Positions 53,949 through 63,670 of a stretch of 64,000 nucleotides of DNA are shown piece by piece. The stretch comes from Bacteroidota bacterium. GTDB taxonomy: Bacteria; Bacteroidota; Bacteroidia; Chitinophagales; Chitinophagaceae. The translations under genes and the position numbers were made by a program. The stretch is taken from positions 1 through 64,000 of the forward strand of contig JAGWRO010000091.1 in assembly GCA_028876495.1 (NCBI GenBank). The letters run 5' to 3'. Each line of letters opens with the position of its first letter. Positions within the stretch are counted from its first letter, which is position 1. Below the pieces are notes generated by a model that saw nothing but the letters and a program-made list of their open reading frames with translations, was not told where the DNA came from and did not search any database.

Positions 53949-55490
53949 TTATCCTGCCCACCCTTCTCTGTCCAAACTCCTGTATTGAATCGCTTCGGCA
54001 AGATGCTCGGGTTTTATTTCATCACTTCCAGCCAGATCAGCAATGGTGCGGCTCACTTTTAAAATACGGTCGTACGCGCGCGCTGAAAGATTCAATTTCT
54101 CCATTGCAATTTTCAAAAGATTAGAACCCGCTTGAGAGATCACGCAAATTTCTTTCAACATTTTGCTGCTCATCTGAGCATTGCAATAAACGCCCGGGTT
54201 ATCTTTATAACGCTCTGCCTGTTTTTCTCTTGCACGTATAACACGTTCACGAATGCTTTCACTTTTTTCAAAATTTTGGGTAGAGGATAATTCACTAAAG
54301 GCAACAGGAGTAACTTCTACATGAAGATCAATCCGATCGAGCAAAGGCCCTGAAATTTTATTCAGATATTTTTGAACAGCGCCCGGCGGGCAACTGCATT
54401 CTTTTTCCGGATGATTGTAATAGCCACACGGGCAAGGATTCATTGAAGCAATCAACATAAAACTGGATGGAAAATCCAGCGCCACTTTCGCCCTCGAAAT
54501 AGTAACTCTTCTTTCTTCCATGGGCTGGCGCATTACCTCCAAAACTGTTCTTTTAAATTCAGGCAATTCATCTAAAAATAAAACCCCGTTATGCGCCAAA
54601 GAAATTTCTCCCGGCTGCGGCATGCCTCCTCCACCAACTAATGCTACATCTGAAATAGTATGATGCGGCGAACGAAACGGGCGTTTTGAAATTAAAGTGG
54701 CATTTTCAGGAAGCTTGCCGGCAACACTGTGAATTTTAGTGGTCTCCAATGCTTCCTGCAAAGTGAGTGGTGGAAGAATGGTTGGCAAACGCTTTGCCAG
54801 CATAGTTTTTCCTGCACCTGGCGGACCAATCAGAATGGCATTATGTCCGCCTGCCGCTGCTATTTCCAGTGCACGTTTTATATTTTCCTGCCCTTTTACA
54901 TCACAAAAATCTATTTCAAAATCGCTTTGTGCATTTGCAAATTCTTCCCGTGTATTTACAATTGTTGGCTGAATAGAATTTTCATCAATAAAAAAATCAA
55001 TCACTTCGTTAATATGGCCTACGCCATACACATTCAACTTGTTTACCATTGCTGCTTCCCGCGCATTTTCCTTCGGAAGTATGAATCCTTTAAAATTTTC
55101 CTTTCTTGCCTGTATTGCGATGGGAAGTGCGCCTTTAATAGGACGAACCGCTCCGTCTAAACTCAACTCACCCATTATCACATAATCAGTCAGCTTTTCT
55201 GCATTTTCTAATTGTTCACTTGCGCCCAGTGTGGCCATCGCAATAGGAAGATCAAAAGCAGTCCCGCTTTTACGGATGTCTGCAGGTGCAAGATTAACCA
55301 CAACTTTTGTTCTTGGAAAATGATAGCCATTGGCTTTAATAGCGCTTTCCATTCGTTCAAGGCTTTCCTTCACGGCATTATCAGCAAGGCCAACAATGGT
55401 GGTATATTTACCGGCGCTCACATTTACTTCAACAGTAATTGTGATCGCTTCAACTCCATAAACAGCACTGCCGAAAGTTTTGACTAACAT
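53949..55490 (-). CDS. comM: YifB/ComM-type Mg-chelatase-like AAA+ ATPase
   Basis: 513 residues from the ATG at 55490; an in-frame ATG at 55511 adds seven hydrophobic residues that are not part of the family. The N-terminal ChlI-like domain starts MLVKTFGSAVYGVEA. Walker A is GPPGAGKTMLAKRLP, Walker B VLFLDELPEF, and the insert CPCGYYNHPEKECSC is typical. ComM is a hexameric helicase that drives branch migration during natural transformation in Vibrio; homologues are widespread also in non-competent species. Confidence 0.93.
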   Translation of the reverse strand: MLVKTFGSAVYGVEAITITVEVNVSAGKYTTIVGLADNAVKESLERMESAIKANGYHFPRTKVVVNLAPADIRKSGTAFDLPIAMATLGASEQLENAEKLTDYVIMGELSLDGAVRPIKGALPIAIQARKENFKGFILPKENAREAAMVNKLNVYGVGHINEVIDFFIDENSIQPTIVNTREEFANAQSDFEIDFCDVKGQENIKRALEIAAAGGHNAILIGPPGAGKTMLAKRLPTILPPLTLQEALETTKIHSVAGKLPENATLISKRPFRSPHHTISDVALVGGGGMPQPGEISLAHNGVLFLDELPEFKRTVLEVMRQPMEERRVTISRAKVALDFPSSFMLIASMNPCPCGYYNHPEKECSCPPGAVQKYLNKISGPLLDRIDLHVEVTPVAFSELSSTQNFEKSESIRERVIRAREKQAERYKDNPGVYCNAQMSSKMLKEICVISQAGSNLLKIAMEKLNLSARAYDRILKVSRTIADLAGSDEIKPEHLAEAIQYRSLDREGWAG

Positions 55491-55564
55491 AGATAAAACA
55501 ATTAACAGCAATGAAATTAAGGAAAATATTATGTGATCAGTGCCTGAGAATAAAAAAAGAAGAA

Positions 55565-56881
55565 TTAAAGATTGTTAAGCAAGTCAATTACTTTTTCTTT
55601 TTTTAAAATTAAATATCCAAGACGATCGTTACTTACACCTTCTTTCAGTTGATAATTAAAGATGAGTTTATCACCGGTTACTTCAGTTTCAAAATATTTG
55701 AAATCGATATTAGGATAGCCTTTTAAATTTTCACTAATCTCATAAAGGTGAGTGGATAAAATAAACAAAGACCGTTTTATTTTAATAAGCCCTTCGATCA
55801 CAACTGTACTGCATTTCATGGCATCTTCCACATTGGTTCCTTTAAATAATTCATCAATGAGAATCAGCCATTTTCTTTTATCATTTACTTTGATAATGGT
55901 ATTTTTAACGCGTTGTACTTCATTGTAAAAAAAACTTTCTCCTTTTGATATATTATCCACCACATTGATGTTACTGAGCAAGCCGTCAAACAAAGAAAGC
56001 TCCAATGATTGTGCAGGAACGCCCATACCGATATGCGCCAGAAAAACAGCGCTGCCTACCGCTTTTATAAAAGTACTTTTACCAGCCATGTTGGCGCCTG
56101 TCAAAAAAATAAAATTGTTACTCTGATTCAGTTTAACATCGTAAGCTACGGGATCTTTTAATAAAATATGATATAATTGTTTTGCCCTTAACTCAGGTTC
56201 TTCAGAAGAATTAAAAACAGGAAAAGACAATTTAAATTCATTTACTGCCATCGCCATTCCGTACCAGGCGTCTAATTGCGAATAAATATCAATAAGTTCA
56301 AAGAAATATTGCTTGTAATGGTAACGAATATAATAGGCGAATGAAAGCATTTCACTATTAGAAAGATCTTCCGCTTTTTCATGGTTGTAAACAATCTGAA
56401 ACTGGTGCCTTTCAATTAATACACTTGCCTTTTCCAAAGCCTTTTTTAAATTCAATGGTGCTTTATCGTTTAAAAAAGCAGAAACTAATTGTTTCATTCC
56501 TTTTATAAAATCAAAAGCATGGCCTACAGAATATTTTATCAGGGAAAAATCAGGTCCATGAAATAATTTGTACAAATAAGCAGAAAAGGGAGTCGGCCGT
56601 GATGGCGGTTCATCAATAGAACTTTCATAAAATTTATAGATCATCATTACAGTCCCGTTACTCACTAAAAGTGGCCACTGTTCTTGTTTTTGAATGACTA
56701 GCTTTAAAGTGTCCTGAACATTTTTTATCGAATCTATATCGCTCAAAGAGTGATTAAAAATTTGACGAAGCTTTTCGCGGCCACCTGTGGTTCGCGTAAG
56801 ATTTAATTTATCGAAAACAGAAAATTCATCCTCATGATTAAAAACCGAAAGGTCATTTAACGTCGTTTTATCTGTTTCCAT
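55565..56881 (-). CDS. MutS-like ATPase lacking mismatch-recognition domain
   Basis: 438 residues. The core/lever domain is followed by the ATPase: Walker A GANMAGKSTFIKAVG, Walker B WLILIDELFKGTN, and STHLYEIS. The N-terminal mismatch-binding domain I with its Phe-x-Glu is missing, and there is no Smr domain. Bacteroidetes have several such short MutS relatives whose role is unknown. It lies between comM and dihydroorotase genes on the same strand. Confidence 0.88.
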   Translation of the reverse strand: METDKTTLNDLSVFNHEDEFSVFDKLNLTRTTGGREKLRQIFNHSLSDIDSIKNVQDTLKLVIQKQEQWPLLVSNGTVMMIYKFYESSIDEPPSRPTPFSAYLYKLFHGPDFSLIKYSVGHAFDFIKGMKQLVSAFLNDKAPLNLKKALEKASVLIERHQFQIVYNHEKAEDLSNSEMLSFAYYIRYHYKQYFFELIDIYSQLDAWYGMAMAVNEFKLSFPVFNSSEEPELRAKQLYHILLKDPVAYDVKLNQSNNFIFLTGANMAGKSTFIKAVGSAVFLAHIGMGVPAQSLELSLFDGLLSNINVVDNISKGESFFYNEVQRVKNTIIKVNDKRKWLILIDELFKGTNVEDAMKCSTVVIEGLIKIKRSLFILSTHLYEISENLKGYPNIDFKYFETEVTGDKLIFNYQLKEGVSNDRLGYLILKKEKVIDLLNNL

Positions 56882-56932
56882 CTATGTAGAAAGTTAACTG
56901 GTTATTGGTTAAATCTTTAATTAGAAATCCCG

Positions 56933-56952
56933 TTTATTTGTTGATTTACTGT
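56933..56952 (+). repeat. Recurrent intergenic motif ending TTTACTGT
   Basis: TTTATTTGTTGATTTACTGT in the gap between the MutS-like and dihydroorotase genes. Confidence 0.5.
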
Positions 56953-56976
56953 ATAAGTTAATAAATTAATGACCGT

Positions 56977-58320
56977 TCAGTTGGTTTTAAATAACATTCT
57001 TTCTCCTTTTAAAGATTCATCAAAAGCTGAGTTTCCATAAACACAATGTCCGTTTACAAAAGTATTTGTTATGGCTGCAGGAAAAGTAACGCCTTCCAAC
57101 GGACTCCAGCCACATTTATACAGAAGATTTTCTTTTTTTACCGTTGTTGATTTATTCATATCAACTATAACCACATCCGCAAAATATCCTTCCCGTATGT
57201 AACCACGATCTTTTATTTTAAAACATTCCGCAACTGCATGGCTCATTTTTTCAGCAATTTTTTCCAAAGAAATCCGCCCTTGTTTGTAATAAGAAAACAT
57301 CAGCAACATCGGGTGTTGTACCAATGGCAACCCTGAATGCGCATGCTCATAAGGCCCTTGCTTTTCTTCTAAAGTGTGCGGTGCATGGTCGGTTGCTATC
57401 ACGTCCAACCGATCATCCAGCAAGCCTTTCCACAAAGCTTCTTTATTTTCTGCCGCTTTTATTGCAGGATTACATTTTATTAAATAACCCAGCTTTTCAT
57501 AATCATCAGCCGTAAAATGAAGATGATGTAAACATACTTCAGCCGTTATCCTTTTTTCTTTCAGTGGAATTTCGTTGGTAAATAATTCCAGTTCTTTTTC
57601 GGTAGTTATATGAAGAATATGCAAGCGGCTATTGTATTTTTTTGCAAGCAAAACAGCAAACGAAGAAGAAGTGTAACATGCATTTACATCTCTTATTACA
57701 GGATGATCTGAAGGTGAAAGAATCGGTTTTATACTTTTCAGATTCTTGTAATTTTCTTTAATTATTTTTTCATCTTCACAATGAGTGGCAATCAGCAATT
57801 CGCTTTCACTGAAAATTTTATGTAACGCCGGTTCACTATCCACCAACATATTTCCGGTACTTGAACCCATAAAAATTTTCACGCCGCAAACATCACTTTT
57901 CCTTTTGTTCATTTTTAAAACCTCCTCGGCGTTATCATTGCTCACGCCCATAAAAAAAGAATAATTAGCCAACGAATTTTGTTTGGCAATTAAATATTTA
58001 TCTTCCAATAAATCGCCTGTAAGCGCGTTCGGTATGGTGTTTGGCATTTCCATAAACGAGGTAACACCGCCGGCAACTGCGGCTTTGCTCTCTGTATAAA
58101 TATCAGCTTTGTGAGTTAGTCCCGGCTCACGAAAATGAACCTGGTCGTCAATAGCGCCGGGAAATAAATGTTTTCCTGCACCATTTATTTCCATGACTCT
58201 TTCTTTTACATCAAGATGATTTCCTATTCTTTCAATCCGCCCGTTTTTAATATAAACATCCTTTTCAGAAATATTATTTTCATTAACGACAGATATCTGT
58301 TTTAAAAGATAATTTTGCAT
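56977..58320 (-). CDS. pyrC: Dihydroorotase
   Basis: 447 residues. Metal-binding DQVHFREPGLTHKADI near residue 60, MEMPNTIPN, VKIFMGSSTGN with the expected Lys, later His residues in HCEDEKII and LHILHITTEKE, and catalytic ATDHAPHTLEEK near residue 310. It closes carbamoyl-aspartate to dihydroorotate in pyrimidine synthesis. The gene is divergent from the porin gene with only 32 bp between start codons. Confidence 0.93.
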   Translation of the reverse strand: MQNYLLKQISVVNENNISEKDVYIKNGRIERIGNHLDVKERVMEINGAGKHLFPGAIDDQVHFREPGLTHKADIYTESKAAVAGGVTSFMEMPNTIPNALTGDLLEDKYLIAKQNSLANYSFFMGVSNDNAEEVLKMNKRKSDVCGVKIFMGSSTGNMLVDSEPALHKIFSESELLIATHCEDEKIIKENYKNLKSIKPILSPSDHPVIRDVNACYTSSSFAVLLAKKYNSRLHILHITTEKELELFTNEIPLKEKRITAEVCLHHLHFTADDYEKLGYLIKCNPAIKAAENKEALWKGLLDDRLDVIATDHAPHTLEEKQGPYEHAHSGLPLVQHPMLLMFSYYKQGRISLEKIAEKMSHAVAECFKIKDRGYIREGYFADVVIVDMNKSTTVKKENLLYKCGWSPLEGVTFPAAITNTFVNGHCVYGNSAFDESLKGERMLFKTN

Positions 58321-58352
58321 ATCTTGAAATTTAATAATTAATATCCAACTCG

Positions 58353-60023
58353 ATGCAAAATATAAAAAGAGTTATAACTCTCCTCGTATTTTTTTACCCC
58401 ATTTCTATTTTTGCCCAAACCACTTACCTTCCGGAAGGTTCCAAAGAATACCATATTATTGACCGGCTGGAAATAAAGCAAGGTCAAAATACTGAACTTA
58501 ATTTTAGTACCCAAAAACCTTACAGTCGCAGGTCAGTTGTAGAAGAAGCCCAATATATCGATAGTGTAAACAAACAACCTGAGTCTAAAACCAATTTAAC
58601 TTCACTTGACGAATACAATCTACATTCAATTTTGATGGATAATTCTGAATGGGTTACCGGGCCTAAAGAAAGTTTTTTGAGCAAGAAATCAATCTGGAAT
58701 ACTTTTTATGTCACCAAACCCAATCTTTTGGAAGTAAACACGAAAGATTTTTTTCTCGCTCTAAATCCTGTTTTGGATTTGCAGGTTGGCGGAGAATCCG
58801 GGAATTCTCAAAGCCTTTATTATAACAAACGCGGAGTTACTTTAAGGGGACGAATTGCCAATAAAATAGGGTTTTCAACAACGATTACCGACAACCAGGA
58901 AAGGGGGCCTTCATTTTTTGAAAATCGTGTGGGTGAATTTAGGGCGGTTCCCGGTGTAGGTTTTTACAAGCCATTTAAAAGCCACGGTTTCGATTATTTT
59001 GATGGAAGAGGTTACTTTACTTTTAATGTTACCAAATACATTGATGTACAATTCGGGTATGATAAAAATTTCCTGGGCAATGGTTACAGAAGCCTTTTCC
59101 TGAGTGATTTTGGCGATAGCTATTTATTTCTAAAACTGAATACTAAGATCTGGAAGTTTGATTACGAAAACCTCTTCATGGAACTAATGCCTCAATATAC
59201 TAAAACGGGTGATAATTTGCTAGACCGGAAATACGCGGCCATGCATCATTTAAGCATGAATATCGGAAAATCATTGAACGTAGGTTTATTTGAGGGCGTA
59301 ATTTTTGGAAGGAAAAACAGGTTTGATTTTGAGTACCTGAATCCTGTAATTTTCTTACGGCATGTTGAAGGCACACTCGGAAGCCCGGATAATGCTGTTG
59401 CAGGAATTGATTTTAAAGCCAATGCTGCTCACCATTTCCAGTTTTACGGGCAATTACTTTTAGATGAATTTCATGCAAATGAAATTTTGAAAAACAATGG
59501 TTATTGGGCCAATAAGTATGGATACCAACTTGGTGCAAAATATGTGGATGCATTTAGCATAAAAAATCTTGATCTTCAACTTGAAAACAACCGCGTAAGG
59601 CCTTTTACTTATTCGCATAATGATTCTATAGCCAATTATACGCATTATAACCAGCCATTGGCCCATCCATTGGGAGCCGGTTTCCAGGAATGGGTAGGAA
59701 TTTTAAAGTATCAGCCTGCGCCAAAATGGTATGTGGATGCACGGGCAATTTATTATAAACAGGGGCTTGATTCTGCCGGTATTAATTTTGGGAGCAATCC
59801 ATTTGAATTGTATACTACACGCACCAATAATTTCGGTTATTTTATCGGCACAGGCCATGAGGTAAAATGCCTCAATGCTTCACTTACATTATCTTATGAG
59901 TTGAGAGAAAATCTCTTCATAGAAGGCAATGCTCTTTTTCGTAAATACACTGCTTTGCCCAATTCAAGTTCTTTTAACATTGGGATAAGATGGAATGCGG
60001 CAAGAAGAGAGTATAATTATTAA
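58353..60023 (+). CDS. Outer-membrane beta-barrel protein, Wzi/RemB-like
   Basis: 556 residues. Signal peptide ends SIFAQ. Much of the remainder shows alternating aromatic beta-strands (YFDGRGYFTFNVTKYIDVQFGYDKNFLGNGYRSLFLSDFG). This is the pattern of the capsule-assembly Wzi family and the related gliding protein RemB in Flavobacterium. It is expected to sit in the outer membrane and interact with surface polysaccharide. Assignment rests on overall pattern, so moderate confidence. Confidence 0.75.
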   Translation: MQNIKRVITLLVFFYPISIFAQTTYLPEGSKEYHIIDRLEIKQGQNTELNFSTQKPYSRRSVVEEAQYIDSVNKQPESKTNLTSLDEYNLHSILMDNSEWVTGPKESFLSKKSIWNTFYVTKPNLLEVNTKDFFLALNPVLDLQVGGESGNSQSLYYNKRGVTLRGRIANKIGFSTTITDNQERGPSFFENRVGEFRAVPGVGFYKPFKSHGFDYFDGRGYFTFNVTKYIDVQFGYDKNFLGNGYRSLFLSDFGDSYLFLKLNTKIWKFDYENLFMELMPQYTKTGDNLLDRKYAAMHHLSMNIGKSLNVGLFEGVIFGRKNRFDFEYLNPVIFLRHVEGTLGSPDNAVAGIDFKANAAHHFQFYGQLLLDEFHANEILKNNGYWANKYGYQLGAKYVDAFSIKNLDLQLENNRVRPFTYSHNDSIANYTHYNQPLAHPLGAGFQEWVGILKYQPAPKWYVDARAIYYKQGLDSAGINFGSNPFELYTTRTNNFGYFIGTGHEVKCLNASLTLSYELRENLFIEGNALFRKYTALPNSSSFNIGIRWNAARREYNY

Positions 60024-60064
60024 CGAATCAGTAAACGAAAAAATAATAAAAGTTTTTATTTAGC

Positions 60065-60095
60065 AAAAAGCCCGGGCATGAAGTCCGGGCTTTTT
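60065..60095. terminator. Bidirectional terminator between convergent genes
   Basis: AAAAAGCCCGG/CCGGGCTTTTT stem with 9-base loop; T-tracts on both strands. Confidence 0.92.
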
Positions 60096-60119
60096 GTATG
60101 CATTAGAAATATAGCTCAG

Positions 60120-61670
60120 TTAATAAGATGACGTAATAAACTTTGCTACATTATCATGTAGTTTTTTGAGAGACTCAGGATGCAAATAAACCATGTGCCC
60201 TGAATAATAATAATCGAATTCAATATTTTTTTGCAAAGATGAAGGCATAGGCAGATGTTGCATTTCAAATACTCCCTCGTAAAAAGGTGTTCCTAAATCA
60301 AAATAGCCCATGTTCAACATTACTTTTAGATCAGGGTTGTAAATCATTGCATGCGCCAGGTCATTCATTACATTAGGATAACTAGTTCCTCCGCCTCTCT
60401 TATAATCCCAGGGGCTCACATTTCCAAAATTTTTGTATTTCATCCCTTTACCAAACTTGAGTTGTGCTCTTACGTAATTATTAAAAGTGGCAGTGAAAGC
60501 CGCGTCAATATAAGAATCCATCGGGTCATACTCAGGAGTTTCACTTAATGGATTGTAGGCGCTTCCCGAATATCTTGAATCCAGACGGCCTGTAACTTTA
60601 CTCTCATCTCCCAGAAGGGTCTTTTCAAATTCCGGGCCGGTTATGCGTAAGTTAGCTTTTCGTATGTACGATACCGGTAGTCCGGTGTAATTATGTAATT
60701 TTTCAGCAACTGCATTAAAAGAATTTGAATCAATTGTTGCACCCTTATTGAGCGCAAGTGTATATTCATTCATCGCAAAATGTTCTACTTCTTTTAAAAA
60801 AGGCTCCAGTTTTTCGGGTTGATCAGGAAGCTTGTGGTGGTACCAAGCTGTAGCTGCATACGATGGTAAGGCCAGAATATAAGGATTGTCATTACCCGGG
60901 TGGCTGTGTGCTTCATCGGACATATTCTCATAAGTTAATAGTTGAGAAAGCAAAATGACGCCATTAAGGCCTACGCCGCCGCTTTGGAGTAGATTAGCTA
61001 TCACGGCTGACCTGAAAGTTCCGTAGCTTTCGCCAAATAAATATTTTGGTGAATTCCAACGATTGTAGTCAGTAATAAACTGTGTAATAAAATCTCTAAA
61101 AGCCCGCGCATCCTGGTCTATTCCAAAGAAATCTTTCCTGTCGCCTGCTCCGCCCCTTTCCTTGGTGATCACTTCTCCAAAACCGGTTCCTGGCGCATCA
61201 ATAAAAACAAGATCGCTTACATCCAAAAGGCTGTAATCATTATTAACTGTTTTGTAAGGCGCTTTGGTGCGGGAGGTATCATTGATAAAAACTCTTTGAG
61301 GGCCCCAGGCGCCCATGTGCAACCAGATAGTAGAACTTCCGGGCCCCCCATTATAAATAAAAGTAACTGGTCTTTGCGAATTGTCTTTTTGATCGTTTTT
61401 GAAATAAGCTACATAAGACATACTTAATGTTGGGGTATCAAGAGAATTCTTTAAAATCAAAGTCCCTGCTACAGCTTCGTAATTGATACGCTTCCCTTCA
61501 ACAGTTACAGAGCCTTCAGTTATGGAGTTTTGCGGCTTTTTATAATTGATAACCGTGTCTTTTTCAATATTAATCTTTACAGTTGTGTTTTCTTTCTTCA
61601 TTTGGGCAAATGATGAAAACCCGGTCGTAAAGACTAACACCAAACATGCTATCATTTTTTTTGATATCAT
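60120..61670 (-). CDS. Secreted S10 serine carboxypeptidase-like peptidase
   Basis: 516 residues. Signal peptide ends FSSFAQ. Oxyanion and nucleophile motifs YNGGPGSSTIWLHMGAWGPQ near residue 105 and FGESYGTFRSAVIANLL near residue 215; Asp and His lie in MLNMGYFDLGTPFYEG and YYYSGHMVYLHP. The alpha/beta-hydrolase cleaves C-terminal residues and should act in the periplasm or outside the cell. Confidence 0.93.
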   Translation of the reverse strand: MISKKMIACLVLVFTTGFSSFAQMKKENTTVKINIEKDTVINYKKPQNSITEGSVTVEGKRINYEAVAGTLILKNSLDTPTLSMSYVAYFKNDQKDNSQRPVTFIYNGGPGSSTIWLHMGAWGPQRVFINDTSRTKAPYKTVNNDYSLLDVSDLVFIDAPGTGFGEVITKERGGAGDRKDFFGIDQDARAFRDFITQFITDYNRWNSPKYLFGESYGTFRSAVIANLLQSGGVGLNGVILLSQLLTYENMSDEAHSHPGNDNPYILALPSYAATAWYHHKLPDQPEKLEPFLKEVEHFAMNEYTLALNKGATIDSNSFNAVAEKLHNYTGLPVSYIRKANLRITGPEFEKTLLGDESKVTGRLDSRYSGSAYNPLSETPEYDPMDSYIDAAFTATFNNYVRAQLKFGKGMKYKNFGNVSPWDYKRGGGTSYPNVMNDLAHAMIYNPDLKVMLNMGYFDLGTPFYEGVFEMQHLPMPSSLQKNIEFDYYYSGHMVYLHPESLKKLHDNVAKFITSSY

Positions 61671-61733
61671 AGTGTGTGTGTTTATAAATTATGAGATATA
61701 AAGAAACAGGAGAAATGAAAAAGTAACCGCTCT

Positions 61734-61753
61734 ACAGTAAACAAGCGAATAAA
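61734..61753 (-). repeat. Recurrent intergenic motif ending TTTACTGT
   Basis: Minus strand TTTATTCGCTTGTTTACTGT between dnaA and the S10 peptidase gene. Confidence 0.5.
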
Positions 61754-61818
61754 GGCAATTCTTATTTTATTGTAAAACATAAAAAAAGTTAGCAGAAAAA
61801 GTTTGGTCAAAAATATTT

Positions 61819-63252
61819 TTACATGGCTGCCAATTGAACTTTCTGCTGAAGTTCAATCACACTTTCTTTAAATAAAACGTCAGTGTCCATAAGGTCTTTC
61901 ACTGTTTGGCAACTGTGAATTACGGTAGTATGGTCGCGGCCCCCAAAATGTTCACCAATGGTTTTCAAGGAATTTTTGGTAAAAGCCTTGGCTAAAAACA
62001 TGGTGATCTGCCTGGCCTGAACAATTTCGCGTTTCCTGGTTTTTTGAAGCAATTTTTCGTAAGGCACATCAAAATAATCACACACCATTTTTTGAATGGT
62101 ATCGATGGTAATCTCTTTTGAAGAAGATTTGATGAAATTCCTTAGAACTTTTTTAGCCAACTCGAGGTCAATTTCTCTCTTATTCAGCGAAGATTGTGCC
62201 AAGAGGGAAATTAATGCACCTTCAAGTTCTCGTATATTATTTTGAATATTATAAGCAATATATTTTACTACCTCTTTGGGCATCTCAAGGCCATCATTCT
62301 TCATTTTCCTCTCAAGAATTTCAATCTTGGTCTCATAATCAGGTACTTGCAGGTCTGCACTTAATCCCCAACGAAAACGACTAAGCAATCTTTCTTGAAC
62401 ACCTTCCAGGTCTTTTGGTGGCTTATCGGTAGTTAATATTAATTGTTTGCCGCTTTGATGAAGATGATTAAAGATGGCAAAAAATGCATCCTGTGATTTT
62501 TCTGCCCGGTTAAAAAACTGAACATCATCAATAATAAGAACATCAATGAGCTGGTAAAAATGAATAAAATCATTGATCGCATTATTTCTTCCATGATCCA
62601 CAAACTGGTTAATGAATTTTTCGGAGCTCACATACAATACCACTTTATTGTTGTGCAAGTTCTTTACCTCGTTTCCAATCGCTTGTGCCAAATGAGTTTT
62701 TCCCAAACCAACGCCACCATAAATTACCAAAGGATTAAAAGAAGTAGAACCGGGTTTTTCAGCCACTGTTTTCCCGGCACGACGGGCAACGCGGTTGCAA
62801 TTGCCTTCTATGTATGAATCGAATGTATAAGATGGATTTAGCTGCGGATCAATCTGCATCTTTTTAAGTCCCGGTATTACGAAAGGGTTCTTAACTGGAT
62901 TGGTTATAACTAAAGGAAAATCCATTTCATTGTTTGAATACGATTTGTAACCATGCCCCGGCACATCCATCGTTACCGGTTTATTTTCACTATTTCCACT
63001 ATCCATCATTATCCGGTATTCCAGCCTTGCATTTTTTCCCAATTCTCTTTTAAGTGTCTTCGCAAGCAGGTTTACATAATGCTCCTCAATATACTCATAA
63101 AAAAATTGACTGGGAACCTGGATGGTCAAAATATTTTCCTTAAGCTGCACTGGCTTGATAGGCTCAAACCAAGTCTTGTAATGCTGCCACTCAACTATAT
63201 CTTTTATAATATTGAGACAATTACTCCAAACTGTTTCGCAAGCATTATCCAT
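61819..63252 (-). CDS. dnaA: Chromosomal replication initiator DnaA
   Basis: 477 residues. Domain I (CLNIIKDIVEWQHYKTWFEPI), a short linker, the AAA+ domain with Walker A GGVGLGKTHLAQAIGNEV and Walker B LIIDDVQFF, and the DNA-binding domain IV with GGRDHTTVIHSC. It binds DnaA boxes at oriC and opens the origin. The upstream gap is AT-rich but shows no convincing DnaA box. Confidence 0.97.
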   Translation of the reverse strand: MDNACETVWSNCLNIIKDIVEWQHYKTWFEPIKPVQLKENILTIQVPSQFFYEYIEEHYVNLLAKTLKRELGKNARLEYRIMMDSGNSENKPVTMDVPGHGYKSYSNNEMDFPLVITNPVKNPFVIPGLKKMQIDPQLNPSYTFDSYIEGNCNRVARRAGKTVAEKPGSTSFNPLVIYGGVGLGKTHLAQAIGNEVKNLHNNKVVLYVSSEKFINQFVDHGRNNAINDFIHFYQLIDVLIIDDVQFFNRAEKSQDAFFAIFNHLHQSGKQLILTTDKPPKDLEGVQERLLSRFRWGLSADLQVPDYETKIEILERKMKNDGLEMPKEVVKYIAYNIQNNIRELEGALISLLAQSSLNKREIDLELAKKVLRNFIKSSSKEITIDTIQKMVCDYFDVPYEKLLQKTRKREIVQARQITMFLAKAFTKNSLKTIGEHFGGRDHTTVIHSCQTVKDLMDTDVLFKESVIELQQKVQLAAM

Positions 63253-63670
63253 TATTTTATCTTAAGCCGTTTATATGTTTTAGAAAAGTTCTTCTGTGGG
63301 ATGGTTAAAAATTAATACAAAAAGAATTTGTAAAAATTTTCATCAACAACAAAGCGAATATCAAAAGAATTTGTTGAAAAAAAAATTTTTTATTCTATGT
63401 TTTTTTACAGTGAAAATTAATTTCCTTTTTAAAAAAATGAAATAATATTCATTTCAAAATGATGCCGGATTTTAAAAGGCACAACTGCATTGATTCGAAA
63501 CACAAACCGCCATTTTTTTGAGGATTTAAAAAATGATTTTAATCATGTGGTACAACTCAAAAAATAATTTTAAAATTTTTATTTAAATGTGCAAAACATT
63601 TTTTGATATTCTGCCTCAATACATCATCTTTACCGCGAATGGATTTACCTTTAAAAAAAATTGAATTACT
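63253..63670. other. AT-rich gap upstream of dnaA
   Basis: 418 bp without a gene. It holds A/T runs and two short palindromes (TGAAATAATATTCATTTCA near 63439-63457, ATGATTTTAATCAT near 63532). I find no TTATCCACA-type box with fewer than two mismatches, so an origin is not supported. Confidence 0.5.

Noticed and set aside
63253-63670. Possible oriC next to dnaA
   Set aside because: AT-rich, but no DnaA box with fewer than two mismatches and no box cluster. The origin is often not adjacent to dnaA in this phylum.
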